Shown here piece by piece: positions 12,401 through 25,308 of a stretch of 64,000 nucleotides of DNA. Position 1 is the stretch's first letter. Each line of letters opens with the position of its first letter. A program made the position numbers and the translations under genes. The DNA comes from Clusia tigrina. Its lineage: Eukaryota > Arthropoda > Insecta > Diptera > Clusiidae. Location of the stretch: positions 14,900,001 through 14,964,000 of the forward strand of contig OV050033.1 in the NCBI GenBank assembly GCA_920105625.2, read 5' to 3'. A model generated the notes under the pieces. That model was given only the letters and a program-made list of their open reading frames with translations, did no database searches and was not told where the DNA came from.

Positions 12401-13855
12401 GATGAAAAATAGTTTTGCTCGTGTATGCTCGTTTTCCTTTTACTTTCGAAGCGGCACACCTCAGTTATTCCTTTAGTTCAGTTTCTTGTTTGTGGTGGAG
12501 GTGTAGGTGCTAAAAGGATGCAGTTCGCCGTAAATTCTTTGCTACTCAGCGATAAAATATTAATGCAAATTATTTACCGCTACTCTAGTAAGAGTATTTG
12601 TATTTGAGGATGCTTTTAATGGCAATACAACAGAACTGCAGCCAGCAGACTGCGTAGGAAGGTGGTGACCTACTCCACTCTCAAATCAATTGGGCATTGA
12701 AATTCATATGCGGCCAAATACTAACACAGACACACAAGTAAAAGGATTTTATAACTGGCTGAAGTCGAACACCTCACATATCAGGCCAAAACACACTCTC
12801 GCAAACGCGCTGCTTGCCCTATCAAGTACCCTTGTGTACACACATTGCACCTGGCCTGCTAACGAAAATTTGTTGATTACCTCAATTTGCTTCCAACAGC
12901 TGCTACAGCAGAAAGTCAGAATGATGAATTTAACATGCGGGCAGATAGAGCAGACAAGAGCCAAGCAAATACCCAGCCAGACAGACGCACACACAGACCG
13001 ACTGAGAGACCGAGAGACAGACAAATTGTGGAATTCTCAAATTTTCTGTGGGCGCCATAAAGTTTTATTTGCCAAGTTGGTTGAGTTGGAGCGGGTGCGC
13101 ATTTGTTACTGGATTTACTTGCGAAATATTGGCACATTTATGCCTAAGCGACATGTGGCACACTTGCAAATAGGCTGCCGATGATAGGTGCCTCTGCGAG
13201 AAGTTGAATAATGAAGTTGTTGGTCGTATATGTGTGTCAGACTCTGGGTACGAGTATTTCTTTGCAATGTTTGAGAACGAGACCAATCTATTTGGTATCA
13301 GTGCTTTATGAATTGTACGCATGAAGAAGAGTTTTTTGAGCAACAGCTTCGAGTATTGGAGTAATGGACATTCATTGAAACAAAGTCAACATAATATGAA
13401 CTCTTCTAAGAATCCCCAGTTGATGAAGAATGAGCCTAAAACTGACATTTCGATTGGACGCATCGTTAAATTTCCTTGCAGGAGATTTCAAGCAAACATT
13501 ACCAGTAATTCCTCGACCGACATCAGCGGACGAAATAAATGCTTGCCTGATAGGCTTTACTTTTTAACAACATGTAAAAACGGTGAAGTTAACTACAAAT
13601 ACGAGTATGAGTGTCCAGTTGTAAAACGATCGATCAGTTCAGATGTTCTCCCATCAATTTTTGGGAATTGGGATTGGAAAAGTGCCGGTTAACCTTACCT
13701 CAAGGCGAATTTCCTTGCCTCATAACTTCTGCAATTTAGTGACTTCAAAAGTAGAATTTCCAACACAATAAGTTCGAGAAACATGAATATAATTTATAAG
13801 CTACGTTCACAGTGCCTTTGCGCTGTTCTTGCGCTGAGTATCACCATCCCAAGTA
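9479..13855. other. Non-coding DNA with simple repeats
   Basis: Includes TTG and poly-T runs near 10375-10400 and 10595-10616. The 188-codon frame at 9976-10542 starts on a non-ATG codon and has an open shadow opposite. The 164-codon frame at 12690-13184 also begins on a weak start and is rich in CA/GA words. The frame at 13321-13692 (123 codons, ATG start, lysine- and asparagine-rich) shows no domain I recognise and could be relic TE coding. No splice-supported gene emerges. Confidence 0.45.
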
Positions 13856-13859
13856 AGGG

Positions 13860-13962
13860 AACTTTTTAGTCAGTGCTCTAACGGCGCCACACAGTGGTAT
13901 CACAATGGTGTGCTCAAGTGTGGCAAACTGGGCGGCCACTCCTACCTACCTACCTACCTACA
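13860..13962 (+). mobile_element. LINE 3'-UTR tail with (CTAC)n end
   Basis: The words 'agtggtatcacaatggtg', 'gctcaagtgtgg' and 'ggcggccactcc' followed by repeated ctac match the 3' end of the LINE fragment at 53.8 kb (gtggtaccacaa, gctcaagtgtg, gctgccactcc, then ctac repeats). Only the tail is present, so this is a strongly 5'-truncated copy. Confidence 0.6.
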
Positions 13963-15569
13963 CAGTGCCTTTACATCCGGAAATGTATGCTGCCTCACAG
14001 AACTGAATACAAGACAAGTGCCCTCTGCCAGTATCAAGAAGATTATGCTTAGGTTGGGGTAGGTTAGTTTAGAATACAACACCACCCTAAATCGCAGACC
14101 TCTTGTGCGTGGATCTACTTCCCTAAAATGGTAAATCAGTTAATCAATCATATTCGCCAAAATATATATCGAAGCATTTTCGTAGTTTAATAAAATGATG
14201 AAACCATGCGCAAATTAATACCACACCACTTTTGGCTTACGCCGATTGAACTCTGCACCAGCTGCGGCTCCTTCCGATTATCCGGTCTCACCAACTCAAT
14301 TATGATGAACCTAAAATTCAATATTTCATGCATACAAATTCGTTTTCGCCTTGAGGCCACCGTAATTGTTTACTCTCTACTGCCTTTTATTAATAGCCAC
14401 TGCTCCAATTACTATGTCGCTCAGTTACTTGCAGCTTTGTCCGTGCGGCAGCATCCACTCAATGGACGAAGCAAATAGACTCCCACACGAGGCTGCCTAA
14501 AAATAATAAATGATTGTCTATTCGCACTCTGAGTTTCGCACGTCTCTGGTTGTCTCTCTCGGGCAATTGCCACTGGGTTTGATTGACGCCTTCATTGGAA
14601 CTTGCGAAATGGCATTTCGTAATTAAATTAAATCAGCGCACTCTCAAGCATTAATAATGAACAACTATTAATTAAATACTTGTCTGATTTACATAAAACT
14701 CGTCTCGAACGGAAGGAAATGCCATGGAGTGCTCAGCTGCATGGCAGGGCATGGGCCGAGAAACGTGTCAGTGTCAATTCGCAGAGAGAGAGTGTTAAAA
14801 TTGCTGCCAATTTCGACAGAGATTGTCAGGTTTTAAATTTGATTTACGGCATATTGGAGAAGAAAGAAAACAGCATTTCCAGTAAGCTGAAAGAGTCAGT
14901 GATGGGAGCGATAAGACAGCAGAAATTAATGAGCAAATTGTTACTGGTCGATTAAATGCGTTTATCGAAATGAGATTTTCAGGGGAACGGGGAAATGAGA
15001 ATGGTATAAGATAACTTTAAAGATGAATTATGGTTAGGTTTATGGAGAGAATTTTAACGTTAACCTTTTCCAATGTGGCCAACACAAGAAGCATAAAGAT
15101 AAACGGAGTTCGCGTATACTACGAGTACATTACCAATTTCTTTTCGGAGAACAACAACTTCAATTTAGAGAAGTACTCGTATTCTGGCAGCATTATCAAT
15201 ATTTGTAAATATGAAGAAACATTTGCAATTGTATATCATAGTCATATTCACCTCAGCATCGTATCGAACAATTAACTATAATATTTATACCTTGGAAGGA
15301 GTATATTATTGGCAGACAGTAGATCAAGGATATAACTCTACTCTCTGTACTCAGAATGTCTGTATTCATAGGACTATAGTCAATACTCCCCACAAATAAT
15401 GTCGTTCCATATGGCAATAATTTCGCTAAAAGACTCAGAGTTTCGGAAATGAAGTCGTTAAGTCAAAGGTGAATTTATTATCACTGATATGCAAATAGTA
15501 GATCTCTCTTTAAACTTAGTGGTTTACACTAGTCGAATAGAAGATCTGAAAGTAGTTATATGGCTCTAA
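13963..15569. other. Non-coding DNA, no gene recognised
   Basis: The frame at 14680-14955 (91 codons) reads a charged, helix-like protein but starts on TTG and has no recognised domain. A 14.2-14.5 kb frame also lacks support. No terminal repeats or microsatellites of note. Confidence 0.4.
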
Positions 15570-15777
15570 GCATGGTAGATGCACACTCAGGAGGTCGCAG
15601 GTTCAAATCCTGTCAGGGCATGGTGTCAAAAATGCTTATTTCTAAACCTTTTTCTGTTCGAGTTGAAAGCCTCAGTAGCTAGTACTCATTCGCCAAACTC
15701 TTGCAGTCATAATTAGTTATGGTTTAAGGTATAATAATAATAATAATCATAATAATAATATTAATAATAATGTTAAT
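15570..15777 (+). mobile_element. tRNA-derived SINE, damaged head
   Basis: Contains a pol III B-box-like word (ggttcaaatcc, near 15600), then a body shared with the copies at 22.26 and 30.64 kb (ctttttctgttcgagttg, agctagtactcatt, cataattagttatgg), and an (ATA/TAA)n tail at about 15730-15777. The A-box side of the tRNA-like head is altered. Such elements are transcribed by RNA polymerase III and copied by a partner LINE. Confidence 0.75.
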
Positions 15778-16770
15778 TATATGCTCTGCAATTCGTCCCA
15801 GATTTACATGAAAAGGCCTACAGTAGAGAGGATTAGTCTTTCTTCACTATATCAAGACTCTATCATAGCTTCCAAAAATAGAGTTCTTCGCCCGTTCATA
15901 TGTAGAATTGCTGATCCAGTCTTGTTTTAATATATTGTGACTTATTTTTTGTTCGTAAAGAATTTTATGCGTGAACCGATATTTAACAGCACAGAAACGG
16001 CGAACAAAGTCCACGAACATTCTATCTAAGATGACTACTGATTGACATTCCCCGAGCTTTCAAATGGATACAAAAATGTTTCAGCCACAGTCGCAAACAC
16101 AAACATTTTTGACATCAAAACCAAATCCAAAAATATATAATTCCATAGTCAGGTTCAAAATGGAAATAACCACCCTAAAATGAACACCTGTGCGGAAGAA
16201 AATTCTAATTAAAATAAAATGAAATGAAAAAAATACGAGCAATTTCAGCAAATTGCACACAAATATTGCAAATTGTGCATTGTTGCATAGTTTGGGAATA
16301 TCTGTGAAATAAATTGGAATAAAATATTTGAGCAGAAGAGTTCGCTGCCTGGTTACAGTTAAACCAAAAACGTGTTGAACGGAGTGTGTCATTGCAATGG
16401 TCAAAGTGCACGCTCTGAGGTTTCAGTTTCAGTAGACGGGAATTTTATGAAATTCACAACAAAGCATTGAAATAAATTTCCGGAAATATTTTCCAAAAAA
16501 GACCTACGCATGGCGTAAAGGAAAATTCGTACAGCTTAAAATAATGTAATACATGGCAAAAGATTCCTCTAGAACCATCAGATCCATTTACGTCCTGTGA
16601 ATGAAAAAACCAAGAACAATAAATTCAAATGACCCGACACTAAAAACAAGAACCACAGCTCGTACAATGTTGAATCTGATTCAAATCCTCTTTCTGTAGC
16701 ACCCACCATGCTCACTCATACCTATGCCAACATTTCTCACTTAAGTCTGCTCATTGATTAGAAAGTACTT
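15778..16770. other. Non-coding DNA, no gene recognised
   Basis: AT-rich sequence. The 107-codon minus frame at 16081-16404 reads a hydrophobic, phenylalanine-rich translation of AT-rich DNA with no domain. Confidence 0.5.
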
Positions 16771-16772
16771 CT

Positions 16773-16922
16773 ATGCTGCACAGGAAACCAAGCACCAGAG
16801 TGCAGAACAGCTGCTCTGATTTGAGTCCTTTAATGAGCAGCAGCAGCTGCAGGAGCTGCAACATTCAATGGCAGCAGCAACACGAAGGAGACGGAAGTGA
16901 CAAAAAAGCTTCTGCTGTTGTG
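16773..16922 (+). CDS. Weak candidate host exon ending at a GTGAGT donor
   Basis: An ATG-started open frame runs 50 codons and meets 'gttgtg|gtgagt', a consensus-like 5' splice site at 16923, in phase 0. The translation is serine-rich, then QWQQQHEGDGSDKKASAV, a polar, low-complexity style common in fly regulatory proteins. Alternatively an acceptor-like 'ctatgctgcacag' at about 16781 could start the exon. There is no domain, no upstream partner exon, and CAG-rich non-coding DNA is common here, so chance is quite possible. Confidence 0.15.
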
Positions 16923-17517
16923 GTGAGTATGGAGCTATTATTAAGTAATCAGACAGAGCTTCTCCCCAAACTTGCTCCACATAAGAGAACACCAATTCAA
17001 GGAATTATACCATGAGTTGGAATAATAAGGGAAATGAAACTCTTCTCTTAAGAGAAATGATGATTTTAATTTCCCACTGTTTTTTTGTGGTGAAAACTGT
17101 AAAGTAGTACACCAAAAAGAAAATGTTTGTCAATGATGGAACAGAAAAGGAGGCAGGATATGTAGCAAGGGAATTTACTATGTGCACGGTTGGCAGGTTC
17201 AAGTTTGGATATTATTCTGAGAGAAATGATTATAAATGAATCTTACAAAAGTAGAGTATTGCATTATTTAGAAGCACAAAAATTGTAAGTCGGGAGCTGA
17301 TTTTCGTACTGAAACTCGGACCAGATCAAAATAGTTAGATTTGAGGAGGTGTGAGTAGATCAGAGAGAGAGCCATATTCTTTAGCATTCAGTATATATGT
17401 CCATTGTACTAAACCCAGACACAAGGATAGAAAAATTTTGATAATGAAAAAAATCGTACATACTCGTACCTTTAAACTTCATAATTTCTTTCTTCCATCA
17501 GGCATGGCCTTCGTATA

Positions 17518-17780
17518 CGAGGTCTGTTCAAAACGTATCGCGAATTTTGAATTGTTGCGGGCTACGGATGTTCGGTTTTCGATATTTTTGTGGCGTTATG
17601 TTGGTACTCATGACCCTCACTTATGTTGACAATCTCGGCCATTTTGAATGCTCAGTCAGTTTTTGACAGCTATTGTGCTTGGACGTGTTTTAGCTTGTCT
17701 TCGATTTTTGTCTATCCCAAAAATAGATCAAAGAATTTGTATCAAATTTTGTGTGAAAAACAACATAAAGTGCGTGGAAG
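17518..17780 (+). mobile_element. Mariner 5' end, truncated at a (TA)n tract
   Basis: Begins after a TA with 'cgaggtctgttcaaaacg', a mariner-type terminal inverted repeat. About 190 bp of leader is followed by an open frame reading PKIDQRICIKFCVKNNIKC, the N-terminal helix of a mariner transposase of the 'QR..IKFCVK' type. The initiator Met is not preserved as ATG at the expected place. Coding stops being recognisable exactly where a (TA)n run begins (17781-17800). The rest of the gene and the other terminal repeat are absent. Confidence 0.75.
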
Positions 17781-17800
17781 TATATATATATATATATATA
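17781..17800. repeat. (TA)10 microsatellite
   Basis: A pure alternating TA run abutting the broken edge of the mariner fragment. Confidence 0.95.
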
Positions 17801-20800
17801 AATATTGAGCCAATAAACTGGCTTATTATCATTCATAGATCTCCGCTCTTGAGGAGAAACTAGCTAGCTTTGCTATTCAGTGAAGTGTTTGCAGGTTTTT
17901 ATCATCTGACTCTGAATCAGTTCTCTCAATAACCGTTACCCATAAAGTTATATGTATATCCCAAGCGCTTTTATACCCACAAACTACTCGTATGATAAAC
18001 CCTGGACACAGCCACACATTATCAGCATCCAAAATTTTTACACATTACAGTTTCCCGGAAGTAAAAAGCACAACTTGTTTTGCTTCGAGGATATGTTAGA
18101 TTTCAACGCATTCTCTTCCAATTTTCTCGCGGGTTCCGGCTTTCTTAGAGTCAAAACAACGTGTCTTCTCAATATGGCTTCCAACATATTTCCCTTATGT
18201 TTGCCTTCGAGTATCCAAAATCATTTGAGTAAATCATTAGTATTATAGGTTAGTATTCAGGGTGCTTTACGTTAATCACAAGAAATGCTTCTCCAGTACC
18301 CCAAACAAGAAAGTATATTTTGCATCCATTGTCTCTTATCACGCTTATATACAGAACTCAAGAAATGAATGGGGTTCTTCACCAAAAGATAGTCATTCCT
18401 TACTCTAAATGCTCATTATTTATCATCATCAGTAGGCAAGGCACATGGCTCTCTAATTCCTTCTTCCCCTTCTAGGGAATACACTTATGATTTATCACCT
18501 GAAATCGCAAGTTATTTAAGTTGTCGATACAGATTTTATTTCTTCTCTATGTTACATAAAATTGTCTCCAATTGTCTCAATTGGGACGTCATTGGCTCTC
18601 TGTTTTTGGTTGAATACCCGGAGACTATGTTTTGGCTGCACCAATGCTTTGTTTTTCTATGAGTCCATTTCATGGCTGCTTTTTACGATGTCCTAATTAG
18701 TCAATCTGTATCCGTAATAAATTTATGACTACTTATTTATGTTATGTAGTTAAGTCCGTAGCATCTACAGTCATCTACACACTTATCTGACCATTCATTG
18801 TCAGCACATCTCCCATGTTCTGGATTTCAAAGAAAAGTTTCTCGTTACTTACGGTACGTTTTAGGAACTAAGCCATTCTATCATATATTTATGATAATAA
18901 TCTTGATAGTTGTGAATACTATAATTAGTTATAGACGTTGTATATGGTTTGGGGATATAAGGACTAAATACGAATACTCGATTCATAGCTAAATATATCT
19001 AGTTAGAAGCATTTAGAGCCATGAGTATGCTTACCACAAAACCTAGAAATGTCGGCAACATATTTGGTGGTTACTTTTCTCTACATACATTTATATGTGA
19101 AGTGGAGAAATTTGTCCTAGGAATTGTTCTTCAAATTAGGACACACGTCATCATGATGTTCCCAATAGGGTTTGGTTACGAAATAACATTTTGACATTCT
19201 TTCCAAGGGCCTTCATCATGGAATCAATTCAATCTATTCTCGACGCTTCCATTCTAACCAGAGTTTAAATATTTTTCGCGGACAATACTCGAAGTCATAC
19301 CAGCAGCAGAATAGAGTATTTCAATAAAAAATTGAATACAAGCATCTCTCAACTGTCAATCCGTAATGTTCTTGTGCCCCTCCCGCCTTCTGCAAATATT
19401 TCCTCCAATATTAGCAAAATGACAGCCGCAAATTGTGCGAAACAAATAAAGTGAAATAACAAAGCGAAAAGCGAAATTCGTTAAAAACGTAACGAACCGC
19501 AAAATTCAAACTGATTAAATGCCAGGAGCTTACGCTATGCGCACCATTGACGAGCACTGCATCCTTGCCTGTCTGCCATTCACGCCTGTGCTTCAATTAG
19601 GAAATAGCGAAAAATCAAAATCAATTTTTGGCCACAATAATTACATAATAACCCAACTAAATATTAAAATTAGCCAAAATCAGAAATCAACGCGCACAAT
19701 TGACAAATGACGTGGCAGGACTTCCACTTGATTGGCCTGCCAAATGTGTGAAGAGGGTGTGGTAGTATGTTAGAGCACACCATACAGGAATAAACGAGTG
19801 TACACATGTGCAGCCGCATGTGTGGCCCGTGCGAGTACTCTCCGCGCAAATTGGCGTTGATGACAAATTCATTAACGTGAAATAATTCGCTGCACTACCG
19901 CAGAGGGGTGTCAGAAATGTAATAGGAATATAATTGAAATAAGTTCATTTGTGCTAATAGAGTCGTTAGCTTGAACAAAGCAGACTTCCATAGAATTCTG
20001 TAGCTGTGTCTATACTATTAAGCTTTCAGATGACAGTAGTACCAACGAATGGCTGTAACTCCTCCTCTAGGAGGGCAAAATGATTTCCTTTTCTTGAAAA
20101 TTTTAGATCTGATATCAAATAATGTTGGTACTTCTTCTGAATCAAGCGGCTGTGGGAAATGTGTGATGTCCCACACCCATTTTGCGCCCAAACTGGTCCT
20201 CTAACCTATTCACCAATCAGCGATTCTATTATTTGCAAGTAAAGTTTCAGAAGAATCAAAACTCCTCAAAATTGGCTCTTTGACAGCTCAATCCCAGATA
20301 CTCGCATATCAAGCTTGTGAGTCCACACTTCACATTCTTCAGAAATAATCCTAAGATTTTAATTCAGTTCGTATCCTTCTTCTACCTTATTTTACTTGTA
20401 TATTATATATTTATTGCGGACTCACTCTGCCGGTCAAAATTTGATATAACAACCTCAATATCTGAACATAATTTTATCTTTGCTCATTTATACTCGTAAC
20501 AAGGTAGCCTAATGTAGGCCATTTGGAACTCACTCTATATTGGAACTGTACGATTTAAAACCCCGCTCTTTCCTCTGAACATCTTCTGTAAACTCAGTAC
20601 CCGTATTCGGGTTCACATTGCTTCGACTCAAGTGTTTTCCTGCATGCATCTCACTTCTTTGCTGACACTCCCCACATTCTTAGTATATATTAGGGGTGAC
20701 GTTGTTGATGGCGATGATGTTGATGATTGTCGCACGCTTTTGTTAATGATAACTACCACGCTATTCCCTTGTCACGCGTGTGATTATATCCTTCGTATTC

Positions 20801-22257
20801 TATGGCAACTTGTAGGCAATTATTGTTGTCATCGCTATCGACGACGTCGTTATTAGCACGTAACGTAACGAATTTACGGTTAATTTTCTGTGCAGTCTGA
20901 TAAAATTCGCTCTGTCAAATGGTCGCTCAATAATGTGGCAACAACAACTATAAAAGTAACAGCAACAGCAGCAGCAACAACATCGACAGTAGTTGTAATT
21001 ATTATTTAATTGCCAATGTTGCGTTGAATCGATAATTGTTATGCATTCCGCGTGATTGCTTTAGGCTCTCGGTGTAAGATTAGATAAGAAGAGACTGACT
21101 CGCTATTAATACCACATTAAATGCTTCTCCTAATAACAGTAATCAGTGGAAACACGCCCGTCTAGACAACTAAGTATCTCGTGCTAGCTCTCAATAAAAG
21201 GTTATTCTATGCTACTTAACCTAAGCCACCATCCCATGCAGCTTCCCCACAACCACTTCCTTTCACAGGATAGTCACTGCCGTAAAGGGAAGCACCAACG
21301 CAGGCGTTGGTCACTGCTCGCATACTCACAGCACCTAAAGTCGCTCCGATGATAGATGTGCAATGCAACGTTACACCATTTGTTAGCAGGGGTGTGCCAA
21401 CTTTGGAATAATAAATAAGTTATACCAAAAAAGGAATAACGAAATCGTGAACTAGAAAGATATAAAAGAAAAATTAGCTGAAGAAAAAAGGAAAGGTTTG
21501 GCTTTCTTGCACGTATGTGGCTACAAATGTATAAAAAGCATTTTCACGCTCGGTGCACAACGTTTTTGTTCTTAACTTACACTGACACACACACTCAAAC
21601 AAGCACACATACAAACATAGACTTACTTAGATTCTTGTTTTCTTGTTCGCACTCACTTCAACTACGTTCAGTGAAGGTGCGGACTGCGTTTGTCCTGAAA
21701 TTGTATGCCAAGTCTACTTTCATGGCTTTACTTTTATTTAAAATACAAAAGGACAGGGAACAGAAAACAAAACTCCCGAAAACAAAACAAAACAAAAAAA
21801 GCGGAAAACAAAAAAAATACAAAGTCTGGAGCAAAATTTTTCTTGCCATTTCTTTCAACTTTATCTGCTTCGCATTCAGCCGCGGCGCTCCTCACGAACT
21901 GACTCACCACGTTCACGTTCACGTTCGCAGAGACGCAAGTCGTGCTCGCATGTATTTAGCGGCAGTCTGCGCCGGAAATGAACTTAATTTGCTATGATTT
22001 AAACGAAAAATTATTGAATTAATGTCTCCGGCAGTTTTCCAGCAAGAGACTTGAAATGCCGTTTCAACTAGAATTAAACACTGTTGCAAATTGCAACATG
22101 GTAGGTGTGTAGATAGGCTAGTAGATAGGTGGTTAGGTAGATACGTATGATAGCGAAAACAAGACAACTTACGATGACATTATTTTGAGCTATCCAGACC
22201 TTATCAGAGAAGCTTTTTATTTCCTCTGAATAGTCCATATTAATATTTGCGTACCCC
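17801..22257. other. Non-coding DNA with scattered simple repeats
   Basis: CAG/CAA words cluster at 20940-20990. The frame at 21515-21997 (160 codons) is lysine-rich translation of AAAACA-type sequence and is mirrored by open frames on the other strand. No transposon ends or exons could be supported. Confidence 0.45.
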
Positions 22258-22430
22258 TAGTGTCGCAGGTTCAAATCCTGCCACAGATTTGGTCTCCAAA
22301 ATGCTTCTTTCTATAAAATCTTTTTCTCTTCGAGTCGAAAGCCTCTGTAGCTAGTACTCATTCCCCCAACACCTTGCACTCATAATTAATTATGGTGTAA
22401 GGAATAATATAATTATAATTATATTATTTG
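22258..22430 (+). mobile_element. tRNA-derived SINE, 5'-truncated
   Basis: Starts inside the tRNA-like head just before the B box (ggttcaaatcctgcc) and carries the full body (tttggtctccaaaatgcttc, cttcgagtcgaaagcctctg, agctagtactcattccccca, cactcataattaattatgg) plus an AT-rich (TAA-like) tail. It keeps the ~28-bp body segment that is missing from the copy at 30.64 kb. Confidence 0.8.
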
Positions 22431-22985
22431 CTTATCACATTATTTGATGTCTTTTGGGACAAGAAATTCACTTCACCATTTCATTCACCACTAGGAAATA
22501 TTTGCCACAATTTCAGATAATCTCTAGAGATAGGTTAGTATTTAATTTTATTTTATCTTTGATAATTTTACCCTCTCGCCCTCATATACTGAACACTTTT
22601 ATCCCGAACATTTTTTAGTTGAATATGGTTTATTCCTATTGAAAGCCATGCTTACTTCCGAATGTATGTTTGAGTTCTTATACAAATACATCAGTATCGC
22701 TTTCTAACGACACAATTAGTCACTTGTCAATCAGCCTCCATATATATAAGAGTGGAGAACAGATTTCTGCAACTGTTTATAATTCATTTTTCATGTTTAT
22801 ATTTTTTTTTTCTTACTAACACTCGAATTTTCGTCACACCCAAACAATTCCCCCAAAGATAGAATTCTTGTATATTTAATAGTATTCTATCAAGGAGCTT
22901 TATGTGTCATGTATTCTCCAAAAAATAACCACGCCCAAATTGCATATTGATTTACTAATGAACATCAAAGAATACAGAAATCCAT
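22431..22985. other. Non-coding DNA, nothing recognised
   Basis: AT-rich, with a poly-T run near 22800-22812. No open frame or repeat of note. Confidence 0.5.
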
Positions 22986-22989
22986 AAAC

Positions 22990-24185
22990 ATAATTATAGA
23001 TCTGAGTTGAATGGATGAATGGATCGCATACTGGCTTTTGTGGTGTCTACGATGGCACTGGGAAAATCTTCAGAATGAGAAGCCAAAGTATTACATTTCA
23101 GGCTAATATATTTTCAAATGTGACAGGTATAAAGTGGGCAGCAGATTCTAATTTATAAAACTTAAAAATCTGCGAAGATACTCAAGCGGTTATTAATGAT
23201 TTGACGATGGTCGTTGTGATAATAAGATTCTCTGAACTAAAACACTATTGACTTGATATGGTTTCTAGAATACTGTAATAGTGAGAACAACTAATTTGTG
23301 AAGTAAAAAAGTTCTTTAAGTAAAGTAACCAGATCTTAAGGGAATAGAAGGGAAAGAAATAGTAGATGAGATTGCAAAAAGTGCTGTCTATTTACCACTT
23401 GTACAATAAAACGACATACAGAAACCTCATAAAGAACTATTCAATGAAATGGACTGACTCAGGAGAAGTCAGTTGAAAGCAAGGTGGCACAGTTTAAACA
23501 CCTGCAAAATTGCAAAAGTTATGTGTAAAGTCAACGATGGGAAACAAGCGCGATTTATACTCACGCTCTCACGAAAAGACTGTAGAACTATCATAGATAC
23601 AATGACAGGCCATAACATACTGGCTGCACATGCACACAAGGAATAGGAATTACGGACAACGACAAATGTAGGAAATGTAGGGAGGTTGGAATAAGGGAAA
23701 CTTTAGAACATATCCTTTGTATATGTCCTGCGTTATCCAAGACGCGCTTAAAATGCTTAGGAGCCCCACAATTTGGGAGATTGGAAGACGTCTCAGGAAT
23801 GGAGCTGACAGCACTGCTTAAATTCGCAATTTGGGAGATTGAAAGACGTCTCAGGAATGGAGCTGATAGCACTGCTTAAATTCGCAATTTGGGATATTGA
23901 AAGACGTCTCAGGAATGGAGCTGACAGCACTGCTTAAATTCGTAATTTGGGAGATTGAAAGACGTCTCAGGAATGGAGCTGACAGCACTGCTTAAATTCG
24001 CAATTTGGGAGATTGAAAGACGTCTCAGGAATGGAGCTGATAGCACTGCTTAATTTCGCAAAAAGCATTGACATCCAACGAGACGTCTACTACAAATCTT
24101 CATAAAGGTCAGACACCATCTGGTATCGCTAGGGACCAATCGGTCTGTACGTGGCTTTCTGCCAGCCAGGTTAACCTAACCTAAA
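22990..24185 (+). mobile_element. LINE 3' relic: RNase H, Cys/His end, 3' UTR
   Basis: Joining frames, the order is: decayed RNase H (TGFCGVYDGTGKIFRMRS, then SITFQAN, a DTQAVINDL segment matching the DSQAAI.AL motif, and GIEGKEIVDEIAKS matching the G.EGNE.AD motif); a linker; then CRKC, H and C in the LINE zinc-knuckle order (ETLEHILCICPAL); then the C terminus and stop at 24103. The 3' UTR ends in 'gttaacctaaccta'. Frameshifts and stops show it is dead. The C-terminal coding stretch was expanded into a 58-bp array (23769-24058). RNase H points to an I/LOA-like LINE. Confidence 0.8.
23769..24058 (+). repeat. 58-bp tandem array, five copies, inside LINE coding end
   Basis: Five head-to-tail copies of 58 bp start at 23769, 23827, 23885, 23943 and 24001, differing by one to a few bases. 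The unit covers 'caatttgggagattg' to 'actgcttaaattcg', that is the residues between the Cys/His motif and the C terminus. As 58 is not a multiple of three, the array destroys the reading frame, so it arose without coding constraint. Confidence 0.97.
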
Positions 24186-24970
24186 GTAACCAGAGAGGCA
24201 GGTATACTCCCCTAATACCATGAGAAATATAATTAAAGTTTAGTGACACTATTGCACTTTAAACTTTAGAAGGAGAACTGCTCTCGAGGGAAACAAATTA
24301 GTTTTATTATAAAAATGCGAACTTTCAGCTCTCAGATAGAGAAAGATGAGAATGAACGAATGACCACAGATATTATATTAGAAGGCTTTGCAAAACGACT
24401 AACTGGCATGTTCATAGGGAGGGCACCACAAGCAGATTAAGAGGATGGTCTACAAAACTGAGTTGTTAGTACGACGAAGAAAAACAGGAGTGGGGTAGGA
24501 TTAGCATCTTTAAGAAGGTTTGGAAACACAAAAAAAATAGCAAAGTTTAAAAGTGTTCACAAATTACACCGAAACATTTCCGGGAATGAATACACGACTG
24601 GTGTCACTACAGATAAAAAAATATATTACAATATTTAATAGGCTCACCATAGAGTCGATAAATAGATGAATGACATTCCCCCAATTTATACTTAACTTAA
24701 ATTAAACTGTGTTGATTTATTCTTTTGCAAGAGCCATTGAATCTGAACAATCCATCAAAATGGTTTAACATTTTCATGGTGTGGTCGCTAGAATATAAGG
24801 CATACCAGGTAGCGAAGCTTCCCACGAGTTAGCTAGAAACTTATCTCAGTTGCAGCCTGGACTTAATAAGAAGGTCGAAGGTACTTTTATGACAACTGAG
24901 ACAACTTCCAAAATATCCTTAATCCCGTTTCCCACCAGAAAACCAACCTAAATAGCAATAATGATACTGC
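24186..24970. other. Non-coding DNA, nothing recognised
   Basis: No open frame, terminal repeat or array was found in this stretch. Confidence 0.45.
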
Positions 24971-25141
24971 TTCGAATTACAGAGTTAAGATAGTTCTACC
25001 AAAATATTCTTAAGGACTCAAGGCTCTTATGCACACCCGTAGGAAATACTTGGGATTCGAATTACAGAGTTAAGATATTTCTACCAAAATATTCTTAAGG
25101 ACTTAAGGCTCTTATGCATATCCGCAGGAAATACTTGGGAT
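24971..25141 (+). repeat. 85-bp tandem duplication
   Basis: The segment starting 'ttcgaattacagagttaaga' at 24971 recurs at 25056 and runs on to 'ggaaatacttgggattc' in both copies. There are a handful of substitutions, so it is a fairly recent two-copy duplication in non-coding DNA. Confidence 0.9.
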
Positions 25142-25256
25142 TCTTCCAAGGCTCTGCTAGTGATGTGAAACCTCTGGAGCCAAAATTTGTCGTACCTTTT
25201 TTTCAGAGGATAAGACTCAAAGATGAACTGTGAACCTCTGATAGCACAATAGAACG

Positions 25257-25308
25257 TGGAAATACAGTGGAAATACAGTGGAAATACAGTGGAAATACAG
25301 TGGAAATA
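25257..25308 (+). repeat. 11-bp minisatellite
   Basis: The unit tggaaatacag is repeated nearly five times without error. Frames reading FPLYFHCIST across it are artefacts. Confidence 0.97.

Noticed and set aside
12690..13184. 164-codon plus-strand open frame
   Set aside because: Composition follows CA/GA-rich sequence; overlapping minus-strand frames are equally open; no family match.
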